Of a DNA stretch of 64,000 nt, positions 9,116 to 17,389 are shown one piece after another. Made by a program: the position numbers and the translations under genes. Numbering within the stretch: the stretch's first letter is position 1; the number at the start of each line of letters is the position of its first letter. The stretch lies in NCBI GenBank assembly GCA_013178155.1, contig JABLXH010000040.1:1-64000 (forward strand), given 5' to 3'. This stretch comes from Armatimonadota bacterium. GTDB taxonomy: Bacteria; Armatimonadota; Zipacnadia; Zipacnadales; UBA11051. Below the pieces are notes generated by a model. It saw nothing but the letters and a program-made list of their open reading frames with translations. It was not told the DNA's origin and searched no databases.

Positions 9116-10429
9116 CTAAGAAGACTCTATGCCCGCCGTGTGGCCATCTCCGGCTCGGCCGGGCCGTCGCGGCGGCTGCCAGTGGCGCAGCTCCAGACAT
9201 TGAGCGAATAGCGCTGCCAGCGCCGCAGTGTTGTCCCAGAGATCAAACTCCCGGGCCACCTTCTCTCGGGCATTGCGAATGAGACGGTCCCGCAGTTCTG
9301 CGTCGCCGATCGCCCTCTCGACGGCCTCTGCCAGTTCGTTGGGAGCGCCCGGCGCCACCAATAGCCCCGTCTCTTCGGCGATCACGGCTTCGGCGATGCC
9401 TGGCAAGTTGCTGGCCACCACGGGCACCCCGAAGGCCATCGCCTCCAGGATGACGTTTGGCAGGCCGTCACGATCGCCATCGGCGGCGACTACACTGGGC
9501 ACACACAGCACATCGGCCCGCCGATAGACGTGGGCGAGCTCATCCTGCCGCAAGGGACCCGCAAAGACCGTCCGCTGGCGCAATCCCAGGCCCCCTGCCA
9601 GTCGCTCCAACTCATCGCGCTGCGGACCGTCGCCCACGATGATAAGCTCGAACTGCAAGCCCCGTCCTGCCAGTATGGCGGCTGCCTGCAGCAGGAAAGG
9701 GAAGCCCTTCTTCTCCACCAGGCGACCGACGGCAAGGATGAGGGGCACCGGGTACTCGACCCGTGGCTGTCTGCCGAGCCGTTCCCAGTCCAGCCCGTGA
9801 TGGATCAAGCGCAACTTCTCGCCGCTTGTGAGTGAGTGATTCCGCTGCAATCGTTCCAGGCCGGTCCGGGTGCAGACGGCCACGAAGTCGGCCTCGCGCA
9901 GTTTCCGGGGGAGGAGAGCCGGTTCTCCGACCATGATGTCGCGGGCGTGGCAGGAGAAGCTCAGACCACTACCGCACAGCTCCGCCAGCATCAAGCCCAC
10001 CGTCGTGGGGTAGTTGGCAAAATGGCAATGGACGTGCCGCAGGGCGTGCCGCGGCAAGACGGAAGCGAAGTAGGAAGCCGCCAGGAGCGCTGACACCAGC
10101 TCCACCAGACAGCGCGGAAAGACCAGAGCGTGGCGTGCCACCAAAGCAAGCGCCGCGCAAAGACCCAGGGGGCGCTGGAGGGCCGTTCGTAGCAGCCCCA
10201 GCCAGGTGCGAGCCGAAAACGGGCGCGGGCGGTACAGCGTGCGTTCTGCCAGCCCGGAAGCCTCTGCATGCACCGGCTCCGTGGGGGCTGGCATCATGGA
10301 CAACGGCAGCAGCCGAAACCCCATCGCTTCCAGGGTCGTCATCTCGCGCAGGATGAAGGTCTCGGAAAGGGAAGGAAACTGCCCGAGAAGGTAGACGAGT
10401 GTGGGTACCGCTCGCTCACGTGGTCGCAC
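9116..10429 (-). CDS. GT4 family glycosyltransferase
   Basis: A 437-residue GT-B glycosyltransferase. The start is GTG 10429, which has GAGGAGG 6 nt upstream and overlaps the preceding gene by 14 bp; longer in-frame starts lack this. The N-terminus VYLLGQFPSLSETFILREM matches colanic-acid-type glycosyltransferases (WcaL/AmsK-like). HCHFANYPTTVGLM and SCHARDIMV follow. The donor site has GDRDGLPNVILEAMAFGVPVVASNLPGIAEAV, with Asp in place of the first Glu of E-x7-E. It belongs to the continuous operon from 16.4 to 6.2 kb and probably builds the same repeat unit. Confidence 0.85.
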   Translation of the reverse strand: MRPRERAVPTLVYLLGQFPSLSETFILREMTTLEAMGFRLLPLSMMPAPTEPVHAEASGLAERTLYRPRPFSARTWLGLLRTALQRPLGLCAALALVARHALVFPRCLVELVSALLAASYFASVLPRHALRHVHCHFANYPTTVGLMLAELCGSGLSFSCHARDIMVGEPALLPRKLREADFVAVCTRTGLERLQRNHSLTSGEKLRLIHHGLDWERLGRQPRVEYPVPLILAVGRLVEKKGFPFLLQAAAILAGRGLQFELIIVGDGPQRDELERLAGGLGLRQRTVFAGPLRQDELAHVYRRADVLCVPSVVAADGDRDGLPNVILEAMAFGVPVVASNLPGIAEAVIAEETGLLVAPGAPNELAEAVERAIGDAELRDRLIRNAREKVAREFDLWDNTAALAALFAQCLELRHWQPPRRPGRAGDGHTAGIESS

Positions 10430-11531
10430 TGGCAGCCTCCTCGTACAAGGCCACGACCTGCCGGGCATGCTCCTGCCAGCTGAAACGCCCTGCGTGCTGC
10501 CGGCCACGTTCGGACAGCTCCGCCAGGCGCCCGGGGTTGGTGAGGAGCTCCTTCAGGGCTTCCGCCAACTGCGCTGGCGGACCCAGTGGCACCACCAGCG
10601 ACGCCGGGCCTGCAATCTCGGGCAAGGCGCCAGCATCGGAGACGACTGTCGGCGTACCGCAGGCCATGGCCTCCAGCGGTGGCAGCCCCATGCCCTCAAA
10701 CCTGGACCACAGGACAAGCACCTCGGCGGCTGTGTAAAGCGCAGGCAAGTCTTCGCCGGCCACGTATCCCAGTTGGTGGATGCGGTCCGCGTGTCGGGCC
10801 CTGGTCACCGCCCGTTCGATGGCCCCAAAGCCCCAGGCAGGACGCCCCGCCAGGACCAGATGGTGCGGCAGCTCGTCCGCCAGCTCATCAAAGGCGGCAA
10901 TGACGGCCGGGAGGTTCTTCTTGGGCTCGAGATTGCCCACGTGGAGAATGAAGCGCGCAGGAAGCCCAAGCTGCTCGCGAACGTGCGCCACCTCGCGATG
11001 ACTTGCCGGGGCCAGATGGCTCGCAATCCCCAGGGGAACGACCCGCAGCCGCTCTGCGACCTCCGGAAAGCGCTTCCGGACCTGCCGGGCGACGGCCTCT
11101 GACGGCACGATGACCCGCGAGGCCCGGCGCACGCTCGCCGGCAGTAGACGCGCATAGTGCCACACGTTGGTTCGTCGGCAATACTGGGGGAACTCCAGCG
11201 CAATCAGGTCATAGACCGTCAGGAGGGAAGGTCCGCGCCAGTTCCAGGGCAGGACGTAAGCCGGTCCGTGCAGGAGGTCACAACGTGTTCGCAGGGTCTC
11301 GGCCAGCAGCGTCTGAGTGTAGGCGATGCGGGTTGCTCGACAGCATACCCAGGCCGGAGCCACGAGTAACGGCATTGTCATCTGGCAGCTATTGGCATAG
11401 CGGCGCTGGCAGACCAGAAAGTAGGAGTGTTGGGGCGCTGCCGCCGGCAGGGCCTCTGCCAGAGACTCGACGGCGTGCTCGACCCCACTGTGGGGGCCAC
11501 CCAGCAGCAATCCATCCACAGCCACTCTCAT
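10416..11531 (-). CDS. GT4 family glycosyltransferase (mannosyltransferase-like)
   Basis: A GT-B glycosyltransferase of 371 residues, started at ATG 11531 because this overlaps the previous stop as ATGA. It begins MRVAVDGLLLGGPHSGVEHAV, the acceptor-side glycine loop seen in GT4 mannosyltransferases. HVGNLEPKKNLPAVIAAFDEL and the donor motif EGMGLPPLEAMACGTPTVVSDAGALPEI are clear. It is translationally coupled to the upstream GT4 gene, and its end overlaps the downstream one. Confidence 0.86.
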   Translation of the reverse strand: MRVAVDGLLLGGPHSGVEHAVESLAEALPAAAPQHSYFLVCQRRYANSCQMTMPLLVAPAWVCCRATRIAYTQTLLAETLRTRCDLLHGPAYVLPWNWRGPSLLTVYDLIALEFPQYCRRTNVWHYARLLPASVRRASRVIVPSEAVARQVRKRFPEVAERLRVVPLGIASHLAPASHREVAHVREQLGLPARFILHVGNLEPKKNLPAVIAAFDELADELPHHLVLAGRPAWGFGAIERAVTRARHADRIHQLGYVAGEDLPALYTAAEVLVLWSRFEGMGLPPLEAMACGTPTVVSDAGALPEIAGPASLVVPLGPPAQLAEALKELLTNPGRLAELSERGRQHAGRFSWQEHARQVVALYEEAASATT

Positions 11532-12724
11532 GCCGACCACCGCCAGGCCCTGGTGGCACGTTCCCGCAGCAGTTGCCGGTAGAGCTCGACCGTCAGTTCG
11601 GCGGTGTCGCGGGCCAGGAACTTCCGGACGCGGCGCAACCCGCCGGTGCGCAGCCGCTCCGCCAGTTCCGAGTCGCTGAGCACGCGGCGCGTGGCCTGAA
11701 ACAGGGCATCGGCATCACCCGGGGGGACCAGCAGCCCGCTCTGGCCCTGCTCGATGATCTCGGCGGGACCTGCAGCGTCTGCCGCAACGACCGGTGTGCC
11801 CAGAGCCAACGCCTCCAGGATCACCCGCCCGAAGGGTTCCTCAGTGGCCGGGTGAACTACAACATCCAGCGCGGCAACGATATCGGCGATGTCCTGGCGA
11901 TGGCCCGCCCAGATGACGCGATCGGAGATACCCAGGTGCACCGCAAGCCGGCGCAGATCCTCGGCATAGCGGGCGTTCGCCCCGTGCAGGTCGCCCCCCA
12001 CGATGACCAGACGCACATCCGGCAGATGAGCAATGAGCCGTGCTCCAGCCCGCAGAAAGAGGTCCTGGCGCTTCCAGGGGACGAGTTGTGCCACACAGCC
12101 GGCGAGGGGCACACCCGGGGGTAGACGCCAGTCTCGCCTGACCGCCTCCCGAGGTCGCGTCACCACCACGTCCTGCCGCGTGATGCCATTGTGGACCATC
12201 GTCAGCTTGCCGGCCGCCTCGGGCGCTACCTGCAACACATGGTCGGCCGCGGCCCGCGACACCGCGATGATGAGCGCAGCCGCCTCCGCCGCTTGCGCCA
12301 CCGCGCCTCCGGGAGCCCGCAGGTCGCGGGCATGCCATACCACCGGGAGAGCTCGCGCCAACGGCCGCGCCGCCAGCATGCCCACCAGGCTGTTGCAATG
12401 CACGAGGCTTGCTTCGGCGCGCTGGGCAAGAACCCTCAGTCGGCGACTGGCGCGCGCCAGACTCCAGCCCTGAGCCAGCAGCGAGAGCGGGTTGCAGGTC
12501 CTGTGAAGCGGCTGCAGGGGGATGGGCAGCACCGGCACGTCGAGGGCTGCTGCGGGCTCTTCAAGGGCGGGACCGCGGGGGACCGCCAACACCGGCCGTA
12601 CCCACTGGCGGTTCAGGCTTTCCAGCAGCCGCAGCAGACTCTTTTCGGCCCCACCGACGAGGTTGATGTGATTGACGTACAGGACCGTGATTGGGCCGCC
12701 CCCGCCACGTTCAGATGGTCGCAT
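11528..12724 (-). CDS. GT4 family glycosyltransferase
   Basis: A GT-B glycosyltransferase of about 398 residues from ATG 12724; a GTG at 12739 is the alternative. It begins with VLYVNHINLVGGAEKSLLRLLESL, the glycine loop of GT4 enzymes, and has HARDLRAPGG, VAQLVPWKRQDLFLRAG and the E-x7-E donor motif EPFGRVILEALALGTPVVAADAAGPAEII. The start overlaps the end of the adjacent hydrolase gene and its stop overlaps the next GT4 start, so all are probably made from one transcript. Confidence 0.85.
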   Translation of the reverse strand: MRPSERGGGGPITVLYVNHINLVGGAEKSLLRLLESLNRQWVRPVLAVPRGPALEEPAAALDVPVLPIPLQPLHRTCNPLSLLAQGWSLARASRRLRVLAQRAEASLVHCNSLVGMLAARPLARALPVVWHARDLRAPGGAVAQAAEAAALIIAVSRAAADHVLQVAPEAAGKLTMVHNGITRQDVVVTRPREAVRRDWRLPPGVPLAGCVAQLVPWKRQDLFLRAGARLIAHLPDVRLVIVGGDLHGANARYAEDLRRLAVHLGISDRVIWAGHRQDIADIVAALDVVVHPATEEPFGRVILEALALGTPVVAADAAGPAEIIEQGQSGLLVPPGDADALFQATRRVLSDSELAERLRTGGLRRVRKFLARDTAELTVELYRQLLRERATRAWRWSA

Positions 12725-13577
12725 GGCCGGCAGTCTCACTGAGGGCCTGGGTTCGCAGCCATGTCAGACTGGTGTCTATGACCTCATCCTCCCACGCCAA
12801 GGAGTAGAAGGCATGGTTGGCACCCTCCACCACGTGCACGACGAAAGGCTGGCCCACCTCCTCGCACAGCTCCCGGTAGTGCGCCACGCAGCCCGGCGTC
12901 GTCGGGTCGTTGCCCCCATAGATGAACAGCCTCGGCCCGCGGAAGCCGGCGAAGCAGGCCAGCCAGTCAATGGCTCGATCGCTCTCGCTGCCCCCCTCTC
13001 CGGCGCCACGCCCACCACCCCGGATCACTTTGATGATCTGGTCCGCCTGTAGCCGCCCCTGGACCAGTTTCGCCCAGGTGTCCCGCTGGAGCACCTTGCG
13101 TCCGTAAGCCCCCAGCATGCTGCGGCGCTTGGCTCGGTCAGTTCGCTCCCGGTTGCCGGCCACGATCGGGGCCGACCAGAGCACTTGCGCCGCTATCGCA
13201 GGATGCAACGGCCCGGCGCCGATGGCCACCTCGCTACCCGAGCAATCGCCCACCAGCGCCACACTCGTAGCCCCGGTCTCTTTCAGCACATACTCGGTGG
13301 CCGCCACCGCATCCTCGATCATGGTGGTGAGCGTCGTATCGGTGGTTGCCCCCTCGGAGTCACCCCTCCCGCGGAAGTCAAAGCGGAGGCTGATGAAGCC
13401 CTGGGCTTCGGCGCGACGCGCCATCTTGGTGAACATCTGATGGGGGCCGATCCGGTAGCCGGCCCAGCCGTGCAGGTAGACCAGGGCCAGGGGTAATCGC
13501 GCTGCGGCGTCATCCGGCTCGTGGATGGCGCTGAGCAGGCGGTGCCCGGCAACCTCGAAGTAACCGTGTCGTTCCAT
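12711..13577 (-). CDS. alpha/beta hydrolase, exosortase-A-associated hydrolase 1-like
   Basis: A 288-residue alpha/beta hydrolase. It has the oxyanion region LVYLHGWAG, the strand RFDFRGRGDSEG, the nucleophile elbow G-D-C-S-G and a C-terminal GANHAFYS histidine. Cysteine stands where serine is usual. Cys in this elbow together with an adjacent second hydrolase and an acyl carrier protein matches, from memory of the families, the TIGR03100 (hydrolase 1), TIGR03101 (hydrolase 2) and acyl carrier set found next to exosortase A. It may be a thioesterase or acyltransferase acting on the carrier protein's acyl group. No exosortase is visible in the window. The substrate is unknown. Confidence 0.75.
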   Translation of the reverse strand: MERHGYFEVAGHRLLSAIHEPDDAAARLPLALVYLHGWAGYRIGPHQMFTKMARRAEAQGFISLRFDFRGRGDSEGATTDTTLTTMIEDAVAATEYVLKETGATSVALVGDCSGSEVAIGAGPLHPAIAAQVLWSAPIVAGNRERTDRAKRRSMLGAYGRKVLQRDTWAKLVQGRLQADQIIKVIRGGGRGAGEGGSESDRAIDWLACFAGFRGPRLFIYGGNDPTTPGCVAHYRELCEEVGQPFVVHVVEGANHAFYSLAWEDEVIDTSLTWLRTQALSETAGHATI

Positions 13578-13603
13578 GGCAGAAGAGGGTGCTACCCGGG
13601 CCT

Positions 13604-14440
13604 TCAGTCGGCGGGTCGCCCGGCAATCCGGGCCGCCTGCTGTTCGGCCAGCCAGATCTCCGTAGTCTCCAGCAGGGCCTGGGGCCGCACCAGGCCGATG
13701 CGATTCCAGAACGGCTCCTGACGAACCGCGGCAACGCTCCCACCCAGAGCCCGCGCCAACTGCTGACAGTCGTCGTTGGGCTGATCGCGACTGGTGATGT
13801 TGACCACCAGCGATGGTCCGGGAAAAGGGGTGACGTCCTGCTCGAGGTCCAATGCTTCGATCTGGCTGCGTGTCTCGGCCGAGACGCGATACCCATCGAA
13901 GTCAAATACGTCCTCGGCGTGGGCCTGACGCACCTGCCGGGCGTCGAACTCCTGACCCCGCGTCAGCATGGCCTTCACCAGCGAGCGACGCAGGTTGTGT
14001 CCCAGGTACTGCTTGCCGTTGATGACGGGCTCCCAGAGCACCAGCAGGTTAACGCTCCCTGAGTCCCGGGCCGCCTGAACCGCCAGGGCCCCCCCCAGCC
14101 GCAGGCCCAGCAACCCCACTACCTCCAGCTGCAGGGTCTCGCGGGCGTAATCCAACGCCGCGCAGATGTCCTGAACCCACTGCTCAGGGGTGGCGTCCAA
14201 AAACTCTCCGGGACTGTCGCCGGTGCCGCGGTAATCAAAGCGCAGGCAACTGATCCCGGCCGCGCAGAAGGCTCGCGCGGCCTCCACCATCACGCGGTGG
14301 GCACACTTCTTCTCCTCCGCGAAGGGGTCGCAGAAGACCAGACCCCAGGCGGGAGCGGTCACCTCGCAGCAGCCATGGAGGACCCCGTGCAAGGGCACCC
14401 TACCCGGGATGGTCACGGCACTCTCGTGACCGTGCCACAT
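13604..14440 (-). CDS. alpha/beta hydrolase-like protein, exosortase-A-associated hydrolase 2-like
   Basis: A 278-residue alpha/beta-hydrolase fold protein. The core GLVFCDPFAEEKKCAHRVMVEAARAF and CLRFDYRGTGDSPGEF is followed by the elbow G-L-R-L-G, in which arginine replaces the nucleophile serine. That replacement is characteristic, as I recall it, of the TIGR03101 exosortase-A hydrolase 2 family, so the protein is probably not a standard serine hydrolase. It lies 5 bp after the acyl carrier protein gene and 26 bp before the hydrolase-1-like gene. The most likely job is modification or transfer of an acyl group during exopolysaccharide or surface-protein maturation. Confidence 0.76.
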   Translation of the reverse strand: MWHGHESAVTIPGRVPLHGVLHGCCEVTAPAWGLVFCDPFAEEKKCAHRVMVEAARAFCAAGISCLRFDYRGTGDSPGEFLDATPEQWVQDICAALDYARETLQLEVVGLLGLRLGGALAVQAARDSGSVNLLVLWEPVINGKQYLGHNLRRSLVKAMLTRGQEFDARQVRQAHAEDVFDFDGYRVSAETRSQIEALDLEQDVTPFPGPSLVVNITSRDQPNDDCQQLARALGGSVAAVRQEPFWNRIGLVRPQALLETTEIWLAEQQAARIAGRPAD

Positions 14441-14445
14441 GAGCG

Positions 14446-14703
14446 CTAGCCTCGCTTGGCCGCAACGAACGCCGCGATGTTCTCGACGGTTGCGAAGGTT
14501 TCCAGACAGAAGTCGGTGTCTTCCAGCGACAGGCCGAACTCCTCCTCCAGCCCCACCACGATCTCAAACAGATTGACGGAGTCCAGGCCGTACACCTTCA
14601 TCAGGTCGGCGTCATCGGCGATTGTCGTCGGCTCTATGTCGAGAAACAGGCGCTCCACGATCATGCTCTTGAGTTGGCTCTTCAGCGCACAGTCAGTGGC
14701 CAT
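14446..14703 (-). CDS. acyl carrier protein
   Basis: An 85-residue acidic four-helix acyl carrier protein. The phosphopantetheine attachment serine is in YGLDSVNLFEIVVGLEEEFG. The start ATG 14703 has GGAGG 5 nt upstream. It is not next to fatty acid synthesis genes; instead it precedes two unusual alpha/beta hydrolases inside a glycan operon. A dedicated carrier for an acyl group on a surface glycan or on a membrane-bound intermediate is the simplest reading. Confidence 0.85.
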   Translation of the reverse strand: MATDCALKSQLKSMIVERLFLDIEPTTIADDADLMKVYGLDSVNLFEIVVGLEEEFGLSLEDTDFCLETFATVENIAAFVAAKRG

Positions 14704-14748
14704 GCACTCCTCCTGAGACCATCCCGGTCGGCCTGGCGGGTCGTCGCG

Positions 14749-15609
14749 TCATAGCACAGGGGGAACACCCGTCTCCGACAGCGGCTTTGTGGGCAGCTTG
14801 CGCCAATGGCATTCCGTGTCTGGAGGCCCCCCCTCGGTCGCAAAGGCCTGCGCCCACCTGCGTTTGAAGATCCCCCAGTTGCGCATCGTCACGTAGGTAA
14901 ACCTCACGTCCGGTGAGCCGGCAGTAGTCACGTTCTCGAAATGATACAGTTCGGCTGCCGGTTCGTAAAGAACCTGCCAGCCTGCGGCGCGGGCCCGGTA
15001 GCACAGATCGAAGTCCTCAAACTGCGCCGGGTTGAACGTCTCGTCCAGCCCCCCGACCTGTTCGTAGACCTCGCGGCGCATCAGCCAGGCTGCGCTGATC
15101 AGACACTGCACCTCCACCGGCTCGTTCCATCGTGGATCGTCATGGGCCTCGCCTCGGCCACGGTACTGCACCCGCCCCGTGGGCGAAATGGCTGCTCCGG
15201 CACACTCGATGTCATAGGGCGGGAAGGGAAACAGCAGTTTCGGCCCCACGATCCCCGCCCGGGGTGAGTGGTCCAGTGTGGCGTGCAGCGTTCCCAGCCA
15301 GTCGCGGCGACGCACGGCGGTGTCGTTGTCCAGGAAGCCGATGCGCTGGCCTGTCGCCACCTCCAGGGCCTGGTTACGGGCGGTGCAGGCCCCCAGGTTG
15401 CGTTCATTGGCAATGATCCTCAGACGAACCCCGGCCCGGCGGAACTCCTCGCTCAGCAGGCCGCGCAGGCTCTCCAGACTACCGTCGGTCGAACCGTTGT
15501 CCACGACGAAGACCTCATCGGCGCGCGGCAGGCACTGCAACTGACCGCGCAAGCATAGCTCGGTGTAAGGGCGCTTGTTGTAGCTGACAACGATCAGCGA
15601 GGTGGTCAA
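14749..15609 (-). CDS. GT2 family glycosyltransferase
   Basis: A 286-residue GT-A glycosyltransferase. It starts TTSLIVVSYNKRPYTELCL and has FVVDNGSTDGSLE, LGACTARNQAL and the metal-binding FLDNDTAVRRRDWL; the acceptor region has FDLCYRARAAGW. The start is a TTG at 15609 with GAGG 6 nt upstream; no ATG is available there. It lies between the HEAT-repeat gene and the acyl carrier protein gene. Similar enzymes add rhamnose or other hexoses to lipid-linked chains, but the donor cannot be told. Confidence 0.83.
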   Translation of the reverse strand: MTTSLIVVSYNKRPYTELCLRGQLQCLPRADEVFVVDNGSTDGSLESLRGLLSEEFRRAGVRLRIIANERNLGACTARNQALEVATGQRIGFLDNDTAVRRRDWLGTLHATLDHSPRAGIVGPKLLFPFPPYDIECAGAAISPTGRVQYRGRGEAHDDPRWNEPVEVQCLISAAWLMRREVYEQVGGLDETFNPAQFEDFDLCYRARAAGWQVLYEPAAELYHFENVTTAGSPDVRFTYVTMRNWGIFKRRWAQAFATEGGPPDTECHWRKLPTKPLSETGVPPVL

Positions 15610-15626
15610 GGCGGGCCTCGGCGAGG

Positions 15627-16415
15627 TTACGAGGGGGGTGGCGCCACAATCTGGGCGGGCGGCAGATCAGGCAACGGCGGCAGGTCGGGAGCATCGGAGG
15701 CCATGGGGCCGACCTCAGCCAGCTCGCCAATCGAAGGCAGGTCCGGCATCCCGGCCACTGGTTGACTGCGGTAGGGTTCCACGACGGTAGTAGCCAGTAG
15801 GTCACGCACCGCGGCCCGCGCTGCCCCCCGGCTCTCGTCCGTTGAGCCGACGCTGGCTGGCTCAGGAGTGGCGGCTCCCGCCGGCGGCGCTGGTCTCTTC
15901 GGCCGCCTCGGCCGGTCTTCAGCGCGCGCACGCGACGGCGTCTGCCTTGCGGCTGGCGGCGGCTTCGGTGGCGTGGTCACAGGGGCTGGCGGCGGAGGCG
16001 GAGGCATCGGCGGGACGGGTGGCGGCGATGGCGAAACAGGCCGCAGCACCGGCTGTGGCGATGTTGCGGCGCGTGTCGGCGGCGGAGTATACCGGCTGCC
16101 AAGGCGTTGCTCTATCTCGGTGATGGCCTCGCGCGCCTCTTTTTGCAGGTCAGCCCGACCGTGGGCCAGGAATGGCATCAGCGCGGGGATCGCGGTGAAG
16201 TCGCCGATCTCACCCAGCCGTCGAATCACGTTCCATTTGGCGTTATCCGGAGTTCGCGGCAGCGCTTGCAGCAGCATCTCCTGCTCCACCCCACCATCTG
16301 GCTCGTCCTTCACACCCATGTCCGGCCTGAGACCCTCGGGCACCGCGCCCCTCAGACTGTCCTTGAAGGCCTGGATGATCATGCTGCGCAGTTGGTCGCG
16401 GTCTCGCTGGTCCAT
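15627..16415 (-). CDS. HEAT-repeat protein with long proline-rich tail
   Basis: A 262-residue protein from ATG 16415, preceded by an AGGAAGGGG ribosome-binding site. Residues 45-100 form a HEAT-like pair of helices (VIRRLGEIGDFTAIPALMPFLAHG). The next 90 residues are low complexity, almost all Pro, Ala, Thr and Arg, including a run of six prolines; the final 60 residues include a short Pro-Asp-Leu-Pro repeat. No membrane segment or signal peptide is seen. It is the first gene of the glycan operon and may be a scaffold or regulator, but no function is recognised. A longer frame to 16838 would run into the divergent gene and is rejected. Confidence 0.72.
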   Translation of the reverse strand: MDQRDRDQLRSMIIQAFKDSLRGAVPEGLRPDMGVKDEPDGGVEQEMLLQALPRTPDNAKWNVIRRLGEIGDFTAIPALMPFLAHGRADLQKEAREAITEIEQRLGSRYTPPPTRAATSPQPVLRPVSPSPPPVPPMPPPPPPAPVTTPPKPPPAARQTPSRARAEDRPRRPKRPAPPAGAATPEPASVGSTDESRGAARAAVRDLLATTVVEPYRSQPVAGMPDLPSIGELAEVGPMASDAPDLPPLPDLPPAQIVAPPPS

Positions 16416-16493
16416 CTGCCCCTTCCTCACGACCCCCGCCCCCCTCGGCAGGGAGGCTTTGGGCGTCAGACACCGAGAGACGGTGCTTGACAC

Positions 16494-16521
16494 AGTATAG
16501 CACGCTCGTTTGGCGATGCAA
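16494..16521 (-). promoter_or_regulatory. promoter for the 16.4-6.2 kb glycan operon
   Basis: On the minus strand TTGCAT (16521-16516), a 16-nt spacer and TATACT (16499-16494) resemble a sigma-70 promoter. The start point would be about 16487, giving a leader of about 70 nt before ATG 16415. No other promoter-like sequence was noticed before 6219, so one transcript may cover ten genes. Confidence 0.55.
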
Positions 16522-16592
16522 GGCGGCAGGTGCCATCGTTGCCGGGCGGGAACAGGGCGGGTACCGGCTGTATCCCTATCGCGGAGGCCAAC

Positions 16593-17315
16593 GTGCGCCC
16601 GCTTATCGTCATTCTCTGCAATATCTGGCGAGCCGACGCCGGCGAGTTCTCCAGTCGCGACACCATCAACCGCCCCTACACCGAGGCCGTCTACGCGGCC
16701 GGCGGCCTGCCCGTGGGCCTGCCCTGCCTGGACGACGAGACCGCCGTGCGTGAGATGCTGGGCCGGGCCGACGGTCTGCTCATCACCGGCGGCGAGGACG
16801 TGTCGCCTGACATCTTCGGCCAGGCCCCCCACCCGCAACTGGGCAGTGTGGCGCCCTGGCGCGACACCCTTGACCGCCTCGCCATTGGCTACGCCTTGCA
16901 GCGCCCGGAGCTGCCCGTGCTGGGCATTTGCCGGGGCATTCAGTCTCTGGCGGTCTTCGCCGGCGGTACGCTGATCCAGGATGTGCCGTCACAGGTTCCC
17001 AACGCCATCCAGCACAGTCAGAAGGCACCTGGCTACCACGGTATTCACGAGGTGAGTATCGAGCCGGGGTCGCTGCTGGCTGACATCATCGGCGACACCA
17101 GGGCCATGACAAACAGCTTCCACCACCAGGCGGTGGCGGACATCCCGCCGGGCTTTCGTGCCATCGCCTGGTCAGTGGACGGGGTGATCGAGGCCATGGT
17201 GCGCGACGGGGTCCGTTTCTGCCTCGGCGTGCAGTTCCATCCGGAGCTGATGGTCAACCACAGCCCGGCCATGGCGGCCATCTTCTCACGCTTCGTCGAG
17301 GCGGCAGCCACCTGA
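16593..17315 (+). CDS. gamma-glutamyl-GABA hydrolase family (peptidase C26)
   Basis: A 240-residue class I glutamine amidotransferase-like hydrolase. The catalytic Cys113 is in GICRGIQ, and His216 and Glu218 in VQFHPE complete the triad. RADGLLITGGEDVSP and HHQAV are also typical of the PuuD/C26 family, which cleaves gamma-glutamyl bonds in compounds such as gamma-glutamyl-GABA. The GTG at 16593 is chosen because GGAGG lies 5 nt upstream; longer starts are inferior. It stands alone on the plus strand, divergent from the glycan operon and with no polyamine genes next to it, so the true substrate is uncertain. Confidence 0.87.
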   Translation: MRPLIVILCNIWRADAGEFSSRDTINRPYTEAVYAAGGLPVGLPCLDDETAVREMLGRADGLLITGGEDVSPDIFGQAPHPQLGSVAPWRDTLDRLAIGYALQRPELPVLGICRGIQSLAVFAGGTLIQDVPSQVPNAIQHSQKAPGYHGIHEVSIEPGSLLADIIGDTRAMTNSFHHQAVADIPPGFRAIAWSVDGVIEAMVRDGVRFCLGVQFHPELMVNHSPAMAAIFSRFVEAAAT

Positions 17316-17337
17316 CAGGCGCTCCATACGAAGCGAC

Positions 17338-17357
17338 GGGCCAGCCGAAGCTGGCCC
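17338..17357. terminator. hairpin between convergent genes
   Basis: GGGCCAGC, loop CGAA, GCTGGCCC make a perfect 8-bp stem between two convergent genes. No T-run follows on either strand, so it may act as a bidirectional RNA 3' end or stabiliser rather than a classical intrinsic terminator. Confidence 0.45.
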
Positions 17358-17389
17358 AGATGAAAAGACTGCCCTCAATGCAGCGCGGG

